DNA of 64,000 nucleotides from Citrobacter amalonaticus (GTDB lineage: Bacteria; Pseudomonadota; Gammaproteobacteria; Enterobacterales; Enterobacteriaceae), in assembly GCF_002918555.1 (NCBI RefSeq), contig NZ_PQMB01000005.1, forward strand, positions 349,089 to 413,088, read 5' to 3'. The notes below the pieces were generated by a model. The model saw only the letters and a program-made list of their open reading frames with translations. It ran no database searches and had not been told where the DNA came from. Shown piece after piece: positions 1 through 10,042 of the stretch. Each line of letters starts with the position of its first letter. Position 1 is the first letter of the stretch. Both the position numbers and the translations under genes were made by a program.

Positions 1-231
1 TTCGCACAGGAATGCTATTTCTTCATCCAGGGAAGCCGTTACGGTAACACGCAGCACCACTTCGTATACGTCATCTGCCAGTTGAGTCGATGCCGTATCC
101 AGATCAAGTTTAACCTCTGGTTGCCAGTCTTTCTGGAAAACTTGCGGCGCATTTGGCGCTTCGAAAGAGACATCTTTGGTATAAATGCGTTGGATCTGGA
201 AAGCCATTTCGGTGTTGTTTTGTTCTGACAT
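1..231 (-). CDS. secB: Protein-export chaperone SecB, N-terminal part (cut by window edge)
   Basis: The 77 codons visible read [20 protein letters not shown] and onward through a stretch ending in [11 protein letters not shown], which I recognise as the N-terminal half of SecB. SecB is the cytosolic tetrameric chaperone that keeps preproteins unfolded and hands them to SecA. The frame is open to position 1, so the gene continues outside the window. It is the last visible gene of a leftward yibN-grxC-secB group, 50 bp after grxC; in relatives gpsA follows. Identification is firm, completeness cannot be judged. Confidence 0.97.
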   Translation of the reverse strand, partial: MSEQNNTEMAFQIQRIYTKDVSFEAPNAPQVFQKDWQPEVKLDLDTASTQLADDVYEVVLRVTVTASLDEEIAFLCE

Positions 232-281
232 GTGTAAAAACCCTTTAGTGTTGTCCTTAAATACCGCTTAGCGACGAAACG

Positions 282-533
282 TTAGTTCAGCAGGGGATCC
301 AGTCCACCACGCGCATCCAACGCATACAAGTCGTCGCAACCGCCAATGTGCTGTGCATCAATAAAAATCTGCGGAACCGTCGTGCGGCCACTGCGTTTGA
401 TCATCTCTTCACGTTTGGCAGCATCACCATCAATCGGAAGCTCCTGGAAGCTCACACCCTTACTGGTTAACAGCGCTTTTGCGCGATGGCAAAACGGGCA
501 GGTCGCTTTGGTGTAGATTTCAATGTTGGCCAT
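282..533 (-). CDS. grxC: Glutaredoxin 3
   Basis: This 83-residue protein has the dithiol glutaredoxin active site CPFC at residues 12-15, the cis-proline TVPQIFI segment near residues 51-57 and the GG-DDL glutathione-binding turn near residues 64-69. Glutaredoxin 3 reduces disulfides in the cytoplasm using glutathione and can serve ribonucleotide reductase. Length equals the E. coli protein. It lies between yibN (13 bp upstream) and secB (50 bp downstream) on the same strand, the usual enterobacterial order, so co-transcription is likely. Confidence 0.97.
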   Translation of the reverse strand: MANIEIYTKATCPFCHRAKALLTSKGVSFQELPIDGDAAKREEMIKRSGRTTVPQIFIDAQHIGGCDDLYALDARGGLDPLLN

Positions 534-546
534 GACTTATCTCCGA

Positions 547-978
547 CTATTTTCCACGAACCAGCGGCAAATTCTCACCGCTCCAGCCCGCTACGCCTTC
601 TTTCAGCACAAAGACTTTTTCAAAGCCCGCTTTAATCAGTGCGTTTGCTGATTCCTGGCACTGCATGCCTGAACCATCAACGACGATTAGAGGCTTATCT
701 TTGTGCTTTTCAAGCTCACCAACGTTGTTGGCCTTGATGTCACTCGGCAGCATATTGGTGGAACCTGCGATATGGCCTTTACGGAAGTCGTCACGCTGGC
801 GTAAATCAACGACAACGGCGTCTTCTTTGTTAATAAGACGTGTCGCTTCGCCGCGGGTAATCACCTTCACTTTGGAGGTCAGACCTTTGAACGTGGTGAA
901 CAATACCGCCACCAGTAACGCAATCCAGGCGATACTCAGTATGGGATGACGGCCAACAAATTGCATAATTTCTTGCAT
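547..978 (-). CDS. yibN: Membrane-anchored rhodanese-domain protein YibN
   Basis: The protein has one N-terminal membrane segment (about residues 8-28) followed by a rhodanese fold with [18 protein letters not shown] near its start. The usual catalytic loop cysteine is present in the GMQCQE segment, so sulfur transfer is possible but unproven. I chose ATG 978 (143 residues, MQEIMQF start as in E. coli) over the TTG at 990, because GGGAG lies about 12 nt upstream of the ATG and would almost touch the TTG. It heads the yibN-grxC-secB group. Its exact cellular role is not clear from sequence. Confidence 0.93.
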   Translation of the reverse strand: MQEIMQFVGRHPILSIAWIALLVAVLFTTFKGLTSKVKVITRGEATRLINKEDAVVVDLRQRDDFRKGHIAGSTNMLPSDIKANNVGELEKHKDKPLIVVDGSGMQCQESANALIKAGFEKVFVLKEGVAGWSGENLPLVRGK

Positions 979-1225
979 GGGGGGTAACAACTCCCGACTT
1001 AGTGATTAAAAAACCAGGGAAGGAGTATACCTTCGCGTTGGAGCAAATACAGCCAGAGCGTGCAATGGATTGCATTTTTGCGGGCTGCTACGGAAAAAAA
1101 AACCTAAATCAGCGCCATCCTCGCTGCCCCCCGGCGCATTCTTTGATCTTCTGAGGCTATTTTATCGATTCAGCTGTAGTAAAATTACGCAATTATTTTT
1201 GTCTATTGAGTGTGAGGTTGTCGCA

Positions 1226-2770
1226 ATGTCGGTTTCTAAAAAACCTATGGTACTGGTGATTCTGGACGGTTATGGGTATCGCGAAGAGAGCCAGGATAAC
1301 GCCATTTTTAGTGCCAAAACCCCGGTAATGGATGCTCTGTGGGCAAAACGTCCGCATACACTGATCGATGCTTCCGGTCTGGAAGTGGGTCTGCCTGACC
1401 GTCAGATGGGTAACTCCGAAGTGGGTCACGTTAACCTGGGCGCGGGTCGTATCGTCTATCAGGACCTGACGCGTCTGGATGTGGAAATTAAAGATCGCGC
1501 GTTCTTCGCGAACCCGGTACTCACGGGCGTCGTGGATCAGGCGAAAGATGCCGGTAAAGCCGTGCATATTATGGGCCTGCTGTCTGCGGGCGGCGTACAC
1601 AGCCACGAAGATCACATCATCGCAATGGTGGAACTGGCAGCCGCGCGTGGTGCTGAAAAAATTTATCTGCACGCTTTCCTCGACGGGCGCGACACGCCGC
1701 CGCGCAGCGCTGAATCCTCACTGAAAAAGTTTGAAGAGAAATTTGCCGCACTGGGTAAAGGCCGCGTTGCTTCTATCGTGGGTCGTTACTACGCGATGGA
1801 CCGCGACAACCGCTGGGATCGCGTTGAAAAAGCATATGACCTGCTGACGCTGGCACAGGGCGAATTCCAGGCAGATACCGCTGTGGCTGGCCTGCAGGCT
1901 GCCTATGCACGTGACGAAAACGACGAATTCGTAAAAGCGACCGTTATCCGCGCTGAAGGCCAGGCCGATGCCGCAATGGAAGACGGCGATGCGTTGATTT
2001 TCATGAACTTCCGTGCCGACCGTGCTCGTGAAATCACCCGTGCATTTGTTAACGCTGATTTCGACGGCTTCGCCCGTAAAAAAGTGGTTAACCTCAACTT
2101 CGTCATGCTGACCGAATACGCAGCAGATATCAAAACTGCCGTGGCTTACCCACCCGCATCACTGACGAACACCCTCGGCGAATGGATGGCGAAGAACGAC
2201 AAAACCCAACTGCGTATCTCTGAAACAGAAAAATACGCGCACGTCACCTTCTTCTTTAACGGCGGCGTAGAAGAGCCGTTCAAAGGCGAAGACCGTATCC
2301 TTATCAACTCGCCGAAAGTCGCAACCTACGATCTGCAGCCAGAAATGAGCTCTGCAGAACTGACTGAAAAGCTGGTTGCGGCGATCGAGAGCGGCAAATA
2401 CGACACCATCATCTGTAACTACCCGAACGGTGATATGGTCGGCCACACTGGCGTGATGGACGCGGCGGTCAAAGCGGTTGAAGCCCTGGATCACTGCGTT
2501 GAGCAGGTGACTAAAGCGGTGGAGTCCGTGGGTGGACAACTGCTGATCACGGCAGATCACGGCAACGCCGAGCAAATGCGCGATCCGTCCACGGGTCAGG
2601 CGCACACGGCGCACACTAACCTGCCGGTTCCGCTGATTTATGTGGGTGCGAAAAACGTGAAAGCCGTCGAAGGTGGCAAACTTTCCGATATCGCTCCGAC
2701 CATGCTGACCCTAATGGGTATGGAAATCCCGCAAGAGATGACTGGTAAGGCGCTGTTCATCGTGGAATAA
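1226..2770 (+). CDS. gpmI: 2,3-bisphosphoglycerate-independent phosphoglycerate mutase
   Basis: GpmI interconverts 3- and 2-phosphoglycerate in glycolysis with two Mn ions and a phosphoserine intermediate. The 514-residue protein opens with [17 protein letters not shown], where the Asp binds metal, and has the phosphorylated serine in [15 protein letters not shown] near residue 64. The alkaline-phosphatase-type metal ligands appear in the [11 protein letters not shown] segment near the C-terminus. The frame stays open upstream to 1070, but ATG 1226 has a GTGAGG ribosome site and matches the family start. envC and yibQ follow at very short spacing. Confidence 0.97.
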   Translation: MSVSKKPMVLVILDGYGYREESQDNAIFSAKTPVMDALWAKRPHTLIDASGLEVGLPDRQMGNSEVGHVNLGAGRIVYQDLTRLDVEIKDRAFFANPVLTGVVDQAKDAGKAVHIMGLLSAGGVHSHEDHIIAMVELAAARGAEKIYLHAFLDGRDTPPRSAESSLKKFEEKFAALGKGRVASIVGRYYAMDRDNRWDRVEKAYDLLTLAQGEFQADTAVAGLQAAYARDENDEFVKATVIRAEGQADAAMEDGDALIFMNFRADRAREITRAFVNADFDGFARKKVVNLNFVMLTEYAADIKTAVAYPPASLTNTLGEWMAKNDKTQLRISETEKYAHVTFFFNGGVEEPFKGEDRILINSPKVATYDLQPEMSSAELTEKLVAAIESGKYDTIICNYPNGDMVGHTGVMDAAVKAVEALDHCVEQVTKAVESVGGQLLITADHGNAEQMRDPSTGQAHTAHTNLPVPLIYVGAKNVKAVEGGKLSDIAPTMLTLMGMEIPQEMTGKALFIVE

Positions 2771-2779
2771 TCCCTCCCC

Positions 2780-4063
2780 ATGAGGGGAAAGGCGATTAAT
2801 ACCAATACACGGGCCGTGAAACCGCACTGGTTTTCAGTCAGGCCCTTGATCTACGCCAGCGTGGTGAGCGCTGGCGTATTGCTGTGCGCCTTTTCCGCCC
2901 ACGCGGACGATCGCGACCAGCTCAAATCCATTCAGGCGGATATCGCAGCTAAAGAGCGCGCGGTACGTCAACAGCAGCAGCAGCGCTCTACCCTGCTTAC
3001 GCAACTTAAAGCACAGGAAGAGGCTATTTCAGCCGCCGCCCGTCAGCTACGGGAAACCCAGAATACCCTCGCTCAGTTGAATAAGCAGATCGACGCGATG
3101 AATGCGTCCATTGCAAAACTGGAGCAGCAAAAAGCCACCCAGGAGCGTAGTCTTGCGGCGCAACTGGATGCCGCATTTCGCCAGGGCGAGCACACCGGTA
3201 TTCAGCTCATCCTCAGCGGGGAAGAGAGCCAGCGCGGCCAACGCTTGCAGGCCTATTTTGGCTATCTGAACCAGGCACGTCAGGAGACTATTGCCGAGCT
3301 GAAGCAAACCCGGGAACAGGTTGCCGCGCAAAAAGCGGAGCTGGAAGAGAAACAGAGCCAACAGCAGACGCTGCTGTACGAACAGCGAGCCCAACAGGCG
3401 AAGCTGGAGCAGGCCCGTAATGAGCGCCAGAAAACGCTCAAAGGACTGGAGTCTTCCATTCAGCAGGGCCAGCAACAGCTGAGCGAATTGCGTGCGAACG
3501 AATCCCGTCTGCGCAATAGCATCGCCCGTGCGGAAGCGGCGGCCAAAGCGCGCGCCGAGCGAGAAGCCCGTGAAGCGCAGACCGTACGCAATAAACAGCA
3601 GGAAGCGACCCGCAAAGGCACGACCTACAAACCGACCGAAAGCGAAAAATCGCTGATGTCGCGTACTGGCGGTCTTGGCGCTCCCCGTGGTCAGGCCTAC
3701 TGGCCCGTACGCGGCCCTACGCTGCATCGCTATGGCGAACAGCTGCAAGGTGAGCTACGTTGGAAGGGGATGGTTATCGGTGCATCTGAAGGGACGGAAG
3801 TCAAAGCGATTGCCGATGGCCGGGTTATTCTGGCTGACTGGTTGCAGGGCTACGGGCTGGTTGTCGTCGTGGAGCACGGTAAAGGCGACATGAGTCTTTA
3901 CGGCTACAACCAGAGCGCGCTGGTCAGCGTGGGTTCGCAGGTTCGCGCCGGTCAACCTATTGCGTTGGTCGGCAGCAGTGGCGGCCAGGGTCGACCGTCG
4001 CTCTATTTCGAAATTCGTCGCCAGGGTCAGGCCGTCAATCCACAGCCGTGGTTGGGAAGATAA
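2780..4063 (+). CDS. envC: Murein hydrolase activator EnvC
   Basis: EnvC is the periplasmic activator of amidases AmiA and AmiB at the division septum, controlled by FtsEX. Residues 1 to about 42 form an N-terminal signal (hydrophobic run ending CAFSAHA, followed by DDRDQ). A long Gln/Glu/Ala-rich coiled coil covers roughly residues 45-290, and a degenerate LytM/M23 domain runs from about 305 to the end. The LytM domain lacks the canonical HxH zinc ligands, fitting an activator rather than an enzyme. The E. coli MTRAVKP start is NTRAVKP here, so the ATG at 2780 is the best start. It lies 9 bp after gpmI. Confidence 0.95.
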   Translation: MRGKAINTNTRAVKPHWFSVRPLIYASVVSAGVLLCAFSAHADDRDQLKSIQADIAAKERAVRQQQQQRSTLLTQLKAQEEAISAAARQLRETQNTLAQLNKQIDAMNASIAKLEQQKATQERSLAAQLDAAFRQGEHTGIQLILSGEESQRGQRLQAYFGYLNQARQETIAELKQTREQVAAQKAELEEKQSQQQTLLYEQRAQQAKLEQARNERQKTLKGLESSIQQGQQQLSELRANESRLRNSIARAEAAAKARAEREAREAQTVRNKQQEATRKGTTYKPTESEKSLMSRTGGLGAPRGQAYWPVRGPTLHRYGEQLQGELRWKGMVIGASEGTEVKAIADGRVILADWLQGYGLVVVVEHGKGDMSLYGYNQSALVSVGSQVRAGQPIALVGSSGGQGRPSLYFEIRRQGQAVNPQPWLGR

Positions 4064-4066
4064 GTT

Positions 4067-5017
4067 TTGCCTCATTTTCGTCGTACCGTTCTCTCAATTG
4101 CCAGCCTGCTGGCATTCGCCTCTCCTGTGTTTGCTGGCAAACTGGCCATCGTGATCGACGATTTTGGCTATCGTCCACATAACGAAAATCAGGTGCTGGC
4201 GATGCCTTCCGCCATCTCCGTCGCTGTTCTGCCTAATGCTCCACATGCCCGTGAAATGGCGACCAAAGCGCATAACAGCGGGCATGAAGTGCTTATCCAT
4301 CTGCCAATGGCACCGCTGAGCAAGCAGCCGCTTGAGAAAGATACGCTGCGTCCGGAAATGAGTAGTGATGAGATTGAGCGGATTATTCGCGATGCGGTGA
4401 ACAAAGTACCGTATGCCGTGGGGCTGAATAACCATATGGGCAGTGCAATGACCTCCAGCCTGTTTGGTATGCAGAAAGTGATGCAGGCGTTAGGACGTTA
4501 TAATCTTTACTTCCTCGACAGCATGACTATCGGCAATAGCCAGGCTATGCGCGCGGCAAGCGGCACTGGTGTGAAGGTGATTAAGCGCAAGGTGTTCCTC
4601 GACGACACGCAAAATGAAGCGGACATTCGCCGCCAGTTTAACCGCGCCATCGATCTTGCACGTCGTAACGGCTCAGCCATCGCGATTGGACATCCACATC
4701 CGTCGACGGTGTGCGTGCTGCAACAGATGGTCTATAACCTGCCAGCAGATATCACGCTGGTACGTGCGAGCAGCCTGCTCAACGAGCCGCAGGTTGACAC
4801 CTCCACACCACCGAAAAACAACGATGCCCCGCGAAACCCGTTCCGCGGCGTGAAAGTATGTAAAGCCAGGAAGCCATTAGAACCGGTCTACACCAGTCGA
4901 TTCTTTGGCGTATTGAGTGAGAGTATCAGCCAAAGCACACTGGTGACGTACTTCCAGCATCAGTGGCAGGGCTGGGGGAAAATTGCCTCCCCCAATAATA
5001 TGGCTAACGCAGATTAA
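4067..5017 (+). CDS. yibQ: Divergent polysaccharide deacetylase family protein YibQ
   Basis: The 316-residue protein has a signal peptide ([10 protein letters not shown], predicted cleavage before [13 protein letters not shown]) and the fold signature of the divergent polysaccharide deacetylase 2 family: [21 protein letters not shown] and IGHPHPST. It is probably periplasmic; its substrate is unknown. The start is a TTG three bases after the envC stop, and no in-frame ATG gives a complete signal peptide. It is the last gene of the gpmI-envC-yibQ run and overlaps the end of waaH tail-to-tail by 14 bp. Close proximity to envC suggests an envelope role, which is inference. Confidence 0.92.
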   Translation: MPHFRRTVLSIASLLAFASPVFAGKLAIVIDDFGYRPHNENQVLAMPSAISVAVLPNAPHAREMATKAHNSGHEVLIHLPMAPLSKQPLEKDTLRPEMSSDEIERIIRDAVNKVPYAVGLNNHMGSAMTSSLFGMQKVMQALGRYNLYFLDSMTIGNSQAMRAASGTGVKVIKRKVFLDDTQNEADIRRQFNRAIDLARRNGSAIAIGHPHPSTVCVLQQMVYNLPADITLVRASSLLNEPQVDTSTPPKNNDAPRNPFRGVKVCKARKPLEPVYTSRFFGVLSESISQSTLVTYFQHQWQGWGKIASPNNMANAD

Positions 5018-6038
5018 GCGCTTTACGCGCAATACGCTGGTGCGACAGCGTTTTGTCGCGCCATTGATACAAACGAAATGACCATAACAGCGCCTGATAT
5101 GCCAGTTTAGCGCTGCGCACGTTAGTCACCATGCGCTTATACATACCCGAAGTAAAAACCTCCGCAATCATACGCTGACGCGTCAAAATATCGGGTTCTT
5201 TCCGTACTGAGTGGCAAACGCGTAATGCCTCATAGGTAATTTGTTGATGGAATTCCGGATAAATCGGAATTCGGTCGGCATAATCCCGATTCATTTTTTC
5301 TAACAATCGCGTAATCTTGATGTAATGACGCTGATAGTTAAGATTTTTATTACCTTGTCTTTTCAGTCGGCTAACGGAATTATTGTGCAGGAAGTATTTA
5401 TACAACGATTGCTCAGTATAACGCGCACGCATGGCATTAAACATGAACGCCGTTGTCCACACGATATCCTGATGATGTAAACCAGGAATAAACTTAATAT
5501 TATTCTTTTCGATAACATCACGGCGATAGATTCCCATCCACACCACGTGCGTCCAGCGGCGTGATGAAAGCGCCATCCGCAGCCAGTCTGGCCCGGTTAA
5601 TACGCCGGTTGATCGGATACGATCGGTGGGGATTGATTGCCAGGTTCTTCCCGTCTCGCGGACACACCAGTCTGCGTTGCACTGTGCGACATCGAGATCG
5701 TCCTCTAATGCCATCGTCATCAACGTTTCATACATGGTCGGGTAAACCAGATCGTCCGCATCGACAAACGCAATGTACTTGCCTGTTGCCGCTTCCATTC
5801 CCCGGTTACGGGCTACCGATGCGCCAGCGTTAGCCTGATGCAACAGGTAAACGTGCGGATAGTTTTCCACGTAATGCTTTGCTATTTCGACGGAATTATC
5901 CGTTGAACCATCGTTAACAATAATGATTTCCAGGGCAGTCCATGTTTGCGCGATTAAAGATTCCATGCAGGCATTGAAATCATTACCCGCGTTATACAAC
6001 GGGATAATAACACTGAGTTTATTTGCACTGTTCATCAT
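5004..6038 (-). CDS. waaH: Family 2 glycosyltransferase, LPS glucuronosyltransferase WaaH (YibD)
   Basis: The GT2 fold is plain: [11 protein letters not shown] near the start, DGSTDNS near residue 43, [11 protein letters not shown], and the nucleotide-sugar metal motif FVDADD near residue 86. In E. coli this gene product adds glucuronic acid to heptose III of the inner core under phosphate limitation through PhoB; family function is established knowledge, activity here is inferred from near-full-length similarity. Start at 6038 gives 344 residues as in E. coli; nine extra codons are open upstream. A candidate PHO box lies about 50 bp upstream. Confidence 0.92.
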   Translation of the reverse strand: MMNSANKLSVIIPLYNAGNDFNACMESLIAQTWTALEIIIVNDGSTDNSVEIAKHYVENYPHVYLLHQANAGASVARNRGMEAATGKYIAFVDADDLVYPTMYETLMTMALEDDLDVAQCNADWCVRETGRTWQSIPTDRIRSTGVLTGPDWLRMALSSRRWTHVVWMGIYRRDVIEKNNIKFIPGLHHQDIVWTTAFMFNAMRARYTEQSLYKYFLHNNSVSRLKRQGNKNLNYQRHYIKITRLLEKMNRDYADRIPIYPEFHQQITYEALRVCHSVRKEPDILTRQRMIAEVFTSGMYKRMVTNVRSAKLAYQALLWSFRLYQWRDKTLSHQRIARKALNLR

Positions 6039-6086
6039 AAAATTACCGAATAACCTTGAAGTCATGCTGCCTTTCTACCGTCTTTG

Positions 6087-6104
6087 TATTAAGAAACTAT
6101 TAAG
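6087..6104 (-). promoter_or_regulatory. Candidate PHO box upstream of waaH
   Basis: On the minus strand CTTAATA-GTTT-CTTAATA forms two identical 7-bp direct repeats spaced by 4 bp, the geometry of a PhoB site. The repeats match the CTGTCAT consensus only partly. A TAGAAA hexamer about 10 bp downstream could be the -10. Support comes from geometry plus the known PhoB control of waaH in E. coli. Confidence 0.4.
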
Positions 6105-6157
6105 GCAGGAAAATATTATTTTTACGGTGTGCGAAGACTTCAGATTAGGAGGATGAA

Positions 6158-6385
6158 ATGAACAGCAGAATAAGACGAAGACGCAATTACAAATTATTTA
6201 AGACAATCACAGGACTTTACAACTATTACGGATTTACCTTAGAGAAAAGGGCCGGAACACCAGCCCTTTTTTACGATAAAGCGTTAATCCCAGCTCAGGA
6301 TCACTTTACCAGACTGACCGGAGCGCATGGCGTCGAAACCCTTCTGGAACTCATCAATCGAAAAACGATGGGTGATGACAGGTGA
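6158..6385 (+). CDS. Possible small basic protein with strong ribosome site
   Basis: An ATG follows AGGAGGATGAA at ideal spacing and opens 75 codons starting [15 protein letters not shown]. The first 28 or so residues are basic and plausible, but the frame then runs through the bidirectional terminator at 6245-6270 and into the antisense of tdh, which is unusual for a real gene. I do not recognise it. It may be a short leader or a chance frame; the ribosome site is the only strong argument. Confidence 0.2.
   Translation: MNSRIRRRRNYKLFKTITGLYNYYGFTLEKRAGTPALFYDKALIPAQDHFTRLTGAHGVETLLELINRKTMGDDR
6245..6270. terminator. Bidirectional terminator after tdh
   Basis: AAAAGGGCCGG, a four-base AACA loop and CCAGCCCTTTT form a hairpin with one non-Watson-Crick pair, followed by T residues on both strands. 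It lies 14 bp past the tdh stop and should end the leftward kbl-tdh transcript. Confidence 0.8.
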
Positions 6386-7309
6386 CAGATCCAGACCAGA
6401 CTGAATCAGCGCCGCCATCTTGTACCAGGTTTCAAACATCTCGCGACCGTAAATACCTTTGATGAACAGACCCTTAAAGATCACCTTCGTCCAGTCGATG
6501 GACATATCTGATGGTGGAATACCCAGCATGGCGATACGCCCGCCGTGGTTCATGGTGTCCAGCATGGTGCGGAACGCTGGCGGGGCGCCGGACATCTCCA
6601 GACCGACATCGAACCCCTCGGTCATGCCAAGTTCAGCCATCACATCGTTCAGATTCTCCCTGGCGACGTTGACCGCGCGGGTAATCCCCATTTTGCGCGC
6701 CAGTTCCAGACGGTATTCGTTAACGTCGGTAATCACCACATGGCGGGCGCCCACATGCTTCGCCACAGCCGCAGCCATGATGCCGATTGGCCCCGCACCA
6801 GAAACCAGAACATCTTCCCCCACCAGATCGAACGACAGTGCCGTATGCACCGCGTTACCAAACGGGTCGAAAATGGACGCTAAATCATCGGAGATATTGT
6901 CCGGGATCTTAAAGGCGTTAAACGCCGGGATCACCAGATACTCAGCAAAACAGCCGGGACGGTTTACGCCAACGCCGGTGGTGTTGCGGCACAGGTGAGT
7001 ACGTCCGCCACGACAGTTGCGACAGTGACCACAGGTAATATGACCTTCGCCGGAGACGCGATCGCCAATGTTGAATCCTTTGACTTCCTGGCCAATACCG
7101 ACCACTTCGCCAACGTATTCATGACCAACGACCATAGGAACCGGGATGGTTTTTTGCGACCATTCATCCCAGTTGTAGATGTGAACGTCAGTGCCGCAGA
7201 TGGCTGTTTTACGGATTTTAATTAGCAGATCGTTGTGGCCAACTTCCGGTTCAGGAACGTCGGTCATCCAGATGCCTTCTTCCGCTTTCAGTTTGGATAA
7301 CGCTTTCAT
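6284..7309 (-). CDS. tdh: L-threonine 3-dehydrogenase
   Basis: This zinc-dependent medium-chain dehydrogenase oxidises L-threonine with NAD to 2-amino-3-ketobutyrate. The 341 residues carry the catalytic zinc site around [16 protein letters not shown] (Cys38 region), GHEYVGEVV, the structural zinc cluster [15 protein letters not shown], and the nucleotide-binding [13 protein letters not shown] near residues 165-177. It lies 9 bp downstream of kbl, whose product uses its unstable intermediate, so the two form the threonine degradation operon. In E. coli the operon is controlled by Lrp; no site was assigned here. Confidence 0.97.
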   Translation of the reverse strand: MKALSKLKAEEGIWMTDVPEPEVGHNDLLIKIRKTAICGTDVHIYNWDEWSQKTIPVPMVVGHEYVGEVVGIGQEVKGFNIGDRVSGEGHITCGHCRNCRGGRTHLCRNTTGVGVNRPGCFAEYLVIPAFNAFKIPDNISDDLASIFDPFGNAVHTALSFDLVGEDVLVSGAGPIGIMAAAVAKHVGARHVVITDVNEYRLELARKMGITRAVNVARENLNDVMAELGMTEGFDVGLEMSGAPPAFRTMLDTMNHGGRIAMLGIPPSDMSIDWTKVIFKGLFIKGIYGREMFETWYKMAALIQSGLDLSPVITHRFSIDEFQKGFDAMRSGQSGKVILSWD

Positions 7310-7318
7310 CTCACATCC

Positions 7319-8515
7319 TCAGGCAATTACGCCCAGTTGTTTACCAATCCGCGTGAACGCCGCGACCGCACGCGTAATTTGTTCAGGAGTGTGTGCCGCA
7401 GACATCTGGGTACGGATTCGCGCCTGGCCTTTCGGAACGACCGGATAGAAAAACCCGGTAACGTAAATCCCCTCTTTTTGCAGCTCGCGAGCAAACTCTT
7501 GTGCAATGACCGCATCTCCCAGCATCACCGGGATAATGGCATGGTCAGCACCTGCAAGTGTAAAGCCCGCGGCAGACATCTGCTCGCGGAACTGACGCGC
7601 ATTCGCCCACAGGCGGTCACGCAGTTCAGCACCTGCTTCAACCATTTCAAGCACTTTAATGGAGGCGGCAACAATGGCAGGTGCCAGGGAGTTGGAGAAC
7701 AAATAGGGACGAGAGCGCTGACGCAGCCACTCAACCACCTCTTTACGCGCCGCGGTGTAGCCGCCTGATGCCCCACCCAGCGCTTTACCCAGCGTACCGG
7801 TGATGATATCTACACGCCCCATAACATCGCAGTATTCATGAGAACCGCGTCCGTTTTGCCCCACAAAGCCAACAGCATGGGAGTCATCGACCATCACCAG
7901 CGCGTCGTATTTATCGGCCAGATCACAAACCCCTTTCAGGTTGGCGATAACACCATCCATTGAGAACACCCCGTCGGTGGCAATCAGAACGTGGCGCGCA
8001 CCGGCTTCGCGCGCCTCTTTCAAACGCGTTTCCAGTTCCTGCATATCGTTGTTGGCATAACGGAAGCGTTTAGCCTTACACAGACGAACGCCATCAATGA
8101 TAGAGGCGTGGTTTAACGCATCAGAGATGATCGCGTCTTCTGCACCCAGCAGCGTTTCGAACAGACCGCCGTTAGCATCAAAGCAGGAGGAGTAGAGGAT
8201 GGCATCTTCCATCCCAAGGAACGTGGCCAGCTTTTGCTCCAGCTGTTTATGGCTGTCTTGAGTGCCACAGATAAAGCGCACTGACGCCATTCCAAATCCG
8301 TGAGAATCCATTCCCGCTTTTGCTGCTGCAATCAGTTCCGGATGGTTTGCAAGACCCAGATAGTTGTTGGCACAGAAGTTAATGACGTGGCTTCCATCCG
8401 CCACCGTGATATCCGCCTGCTGCGCAGACGTGATAATGCGCTCTTCTTTAAACAATCCTTCCGCACGAGCGGTTTCCAGATCGTTAGTTAACTGTTTGTA
8501 AAAATCCCCACGCAT
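7319..8515 (-). CDS. kbl: 2-amino-3-ketobutyrate coenzyme A ligase (glycine C-acetyltransferase)
   Basis: Kbl cleaves 2-amino-3-ketobutyrate with CoA to glycine and acetyl-CoA, completing the threonine pathway begun by Tdh. It is a 398-residue PLP enzyme of the alpha-oxoamine synthase family. The PLP lysine is in the [15 protein letters not shown] segment near residue 244, with [12 protein letters not shown] near 208 providing the cofactor-contacting Asp and His. It is the first gene of kbl-tdh. The 255 bp between its start and the repeat at 8774 should hold the promoter. Confidence 0.97.
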   Translation of the reverse strand: MRGDFYKQLTNDLETARAEGLFKEERIITSAQQADITVADGSHVINFCANNYLGLANHPELIAAAKAGMDSHGFGMASVRFICGTQDSHKQLEQKLATFLGMEDAILYSSCFDANGGLFETLLGAEDAIISDALNHASIIDGVRLCKAKRFRYANNDMQELETRLKEAREAGARHVLIATDGVFSMDGVIANLKGVCDLADKYDALVMVDDSHAVGFVGQNGRGSHEYCDVMGRVDIITGTLGKALGGASGGYTAARKEVVEWLRQRSRPYLFSNSLAPAIVAASIKVLEMVEAGAELRDRLWANARQFREQMSAAGFTLAGADHAIIPVMLGDAVIAQEFARELQKEGIYVTGFFYPVVPKGQARIRTQMSAAHTPEQITRAVAAFTRIGKQLGVIA

Positions 8516-8773
8516 TGCGATTCTCCAGACTGGGCAAATTTCAGCACATCTTACCTAACCCTGGACGCTGATACGAGATGACGCATTATCAGTTCTTTAA
8601 AATGCAGGATAAATCACGCGATGATGGTTGTTTTGTGGGACTAAAAAAGCCTATACAGGCAACGAAAAAATACTTAACACTTTGATAGATATTAATTTTT
8701 ATCAGAAATCAAAATCAATGACAAAACACCTGTCTGAAGGCCGTTGACTATCAGCCATACAGGATAAAAGATG

Positions 8774-8917
8774 TATATACGCGTCATACTTCAAGTTGCG
8801 GCTGTGTTGGCTTTGTTACTCGGCCCATCACAGGGCCTCACCCCTTCGGGGACAGCGCAAACGCTGTTCAAAACGACTACGCGTTTTGTCCCGCAACTCG
8901 AATTATTTAGAGTATAA
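8774..8917. repeat. ERIC-ended intergenic repeat, copy 1
   Basis: This roughly 144-bp element between htrL and kbl has imperfect inverted ends (ATACTTCAAGTTGC and GCAACTCGAATTATT) like those of ERIC elements, but a different core. The core includes a CAAAACG...CGTTTTG hairpin. A second copy at 24931-25073 is similar along its whole length. The rest of the 8516-8929 gap, near kbl, shows no gene. Confidence 0.75.
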
Positions 8918-8929
8918 AAAAGAAACAGG

Positions 8930-9787
8930 TTACTTCCCGGAAAGCAAAATTCTGAAGGCCTGAAGTTTTGAACCCAATTTCGTTCTCTTAAAACAACGAA
9001 AAAGATCAAACCATTTTCTCCGCCCCAAATAATTAAGCTGGAAAAGATCCGGTCGCTTGTAATAGCACATGACAAATATACCCTGATCGTCATCTACTAT
9101 ATTGTTTTGTAAGGTAATTTTCTGACTTTTTGTTACAAGGGGATAGAATTCCATCCATTTTTCCTGAGAGCCAACAAGCGCACCACCAATTATGTATACA
9201 TGGTTTCCAATCATAAAATCGAAGACCTGTTGCTGCGAATTCACTCTCAGACCCTTTTTAATTGTAAAAAGATGCATTTTGTTACGATCAAATGGGAAAT
9301 CCCAGACTTTCAAACCACGCAAAACATTTGGCTTACGGCAATAGCCAAAATCGATCCATGCAACCATCGGCGTTTTGATCAAATCCAAATGAATAGCTTT
9401 GTTGACAAAATAGCTCTTTAAATTACAAACAAGAACATAGTCCGGCGACCAATATTCCGGATTTTTTAACTGCCGGGGCTCTAATTTGTCTGTAAAAGCT
9501 TTATCCTGTTGAACTCTTTCAATACGACGTCGTATATATTTAAATTTATTTTTTATATCAATCGCAATAACTGTTGTAGGCTTGCCGCGGCGTAGATTTT
9601 CGACTTTGGATTTTAATTCCGGCGAGGTAAAAATGACCATATCATTTTCAAGCGCAGCCAGTCGTTCAAAATAATTAAAATAAACATCAACTGAACGAGC
9701 AAGCTTATCTCGAAATCCTTTATTAGCAGTCCATTCCCCTCTACCAATATCAAAGTATGCAGTTACAATTGTGGTAGATGATGTCAT
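8930..9787 (-). CDS. htrL: HtrL/YibB, WlaTC-HtrL family putative LPS glycosyltransferase
   Basis: The 285-residue protein matches E. coli HtrL (YibB) in length, position between kbl and hldD, and in motifs such as TTIVTAYFDIGRGEW at the start and MVAWIDFGYCR near residue 142. The WlaTC/HtrL family is annotated as putative LPS or glycan transferases; no reaction is established for it. It has no signal peptide or membrane segment and is rich in Lys and aromatic residues. Codon use is more AT-rich than the neighbouring kbl. It diverges from hldD across 255 bp that should carry both promoters. Confidence 0.85.
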   Translation of the reverse strand: MTSSTTIVTAYFDIGRGEWTANKGFRDKLARSVDVYFNYFERLAALENDMVIFTSPELKSKVENLRRGKPTTVIAIDIKNKFKYIRRRIERVQQDKAFTDKLEPRQLKNPEYWSPDYVLVCNLKSYFVNKAIHLDLIKTPMVAWIDFGYCRKPNVLRGLKVWDFPFDRNKMHLFTIKKGLRVNSQQQVFDFMIGNHVYIIGGALVGSQEKWMEFYPLVTKSQKITLQNNIVDDDQGIFVMCYYKRPDLFQLNYLGRRKWFDLFRCFKRTKLGSKLQAFRILLSGK

Positions 9788-10042
9788 CGCGAATAAAAAA
9801 CATTATCGTAAAAGAAAAATGATACCACAGCCTTTAATACATTGTATATAGATTGTTTTATAAACGCCACTACACGGCTAAAGATATATCTTATACTCGC
9901 TATCACGATTCTATCCATTAGTAAAAGTAAACTAACTTCAAATCATACGCTGCCAGGGCTGAAGGGATTTAGATGTGATGGTATGATTACAGACATTCGT
10001 GTCTGAGATTGTCTCTGACTACATAATTCGAAGGTTACAGTT

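Noticed and set aside
3047..3748. Long antisense frame (233 codons) within envC
   Set aside because: It mirrors the repetitive Gln/Glu coiled-coil codons of envC; Leu/Phe-rich product without ribosome site.
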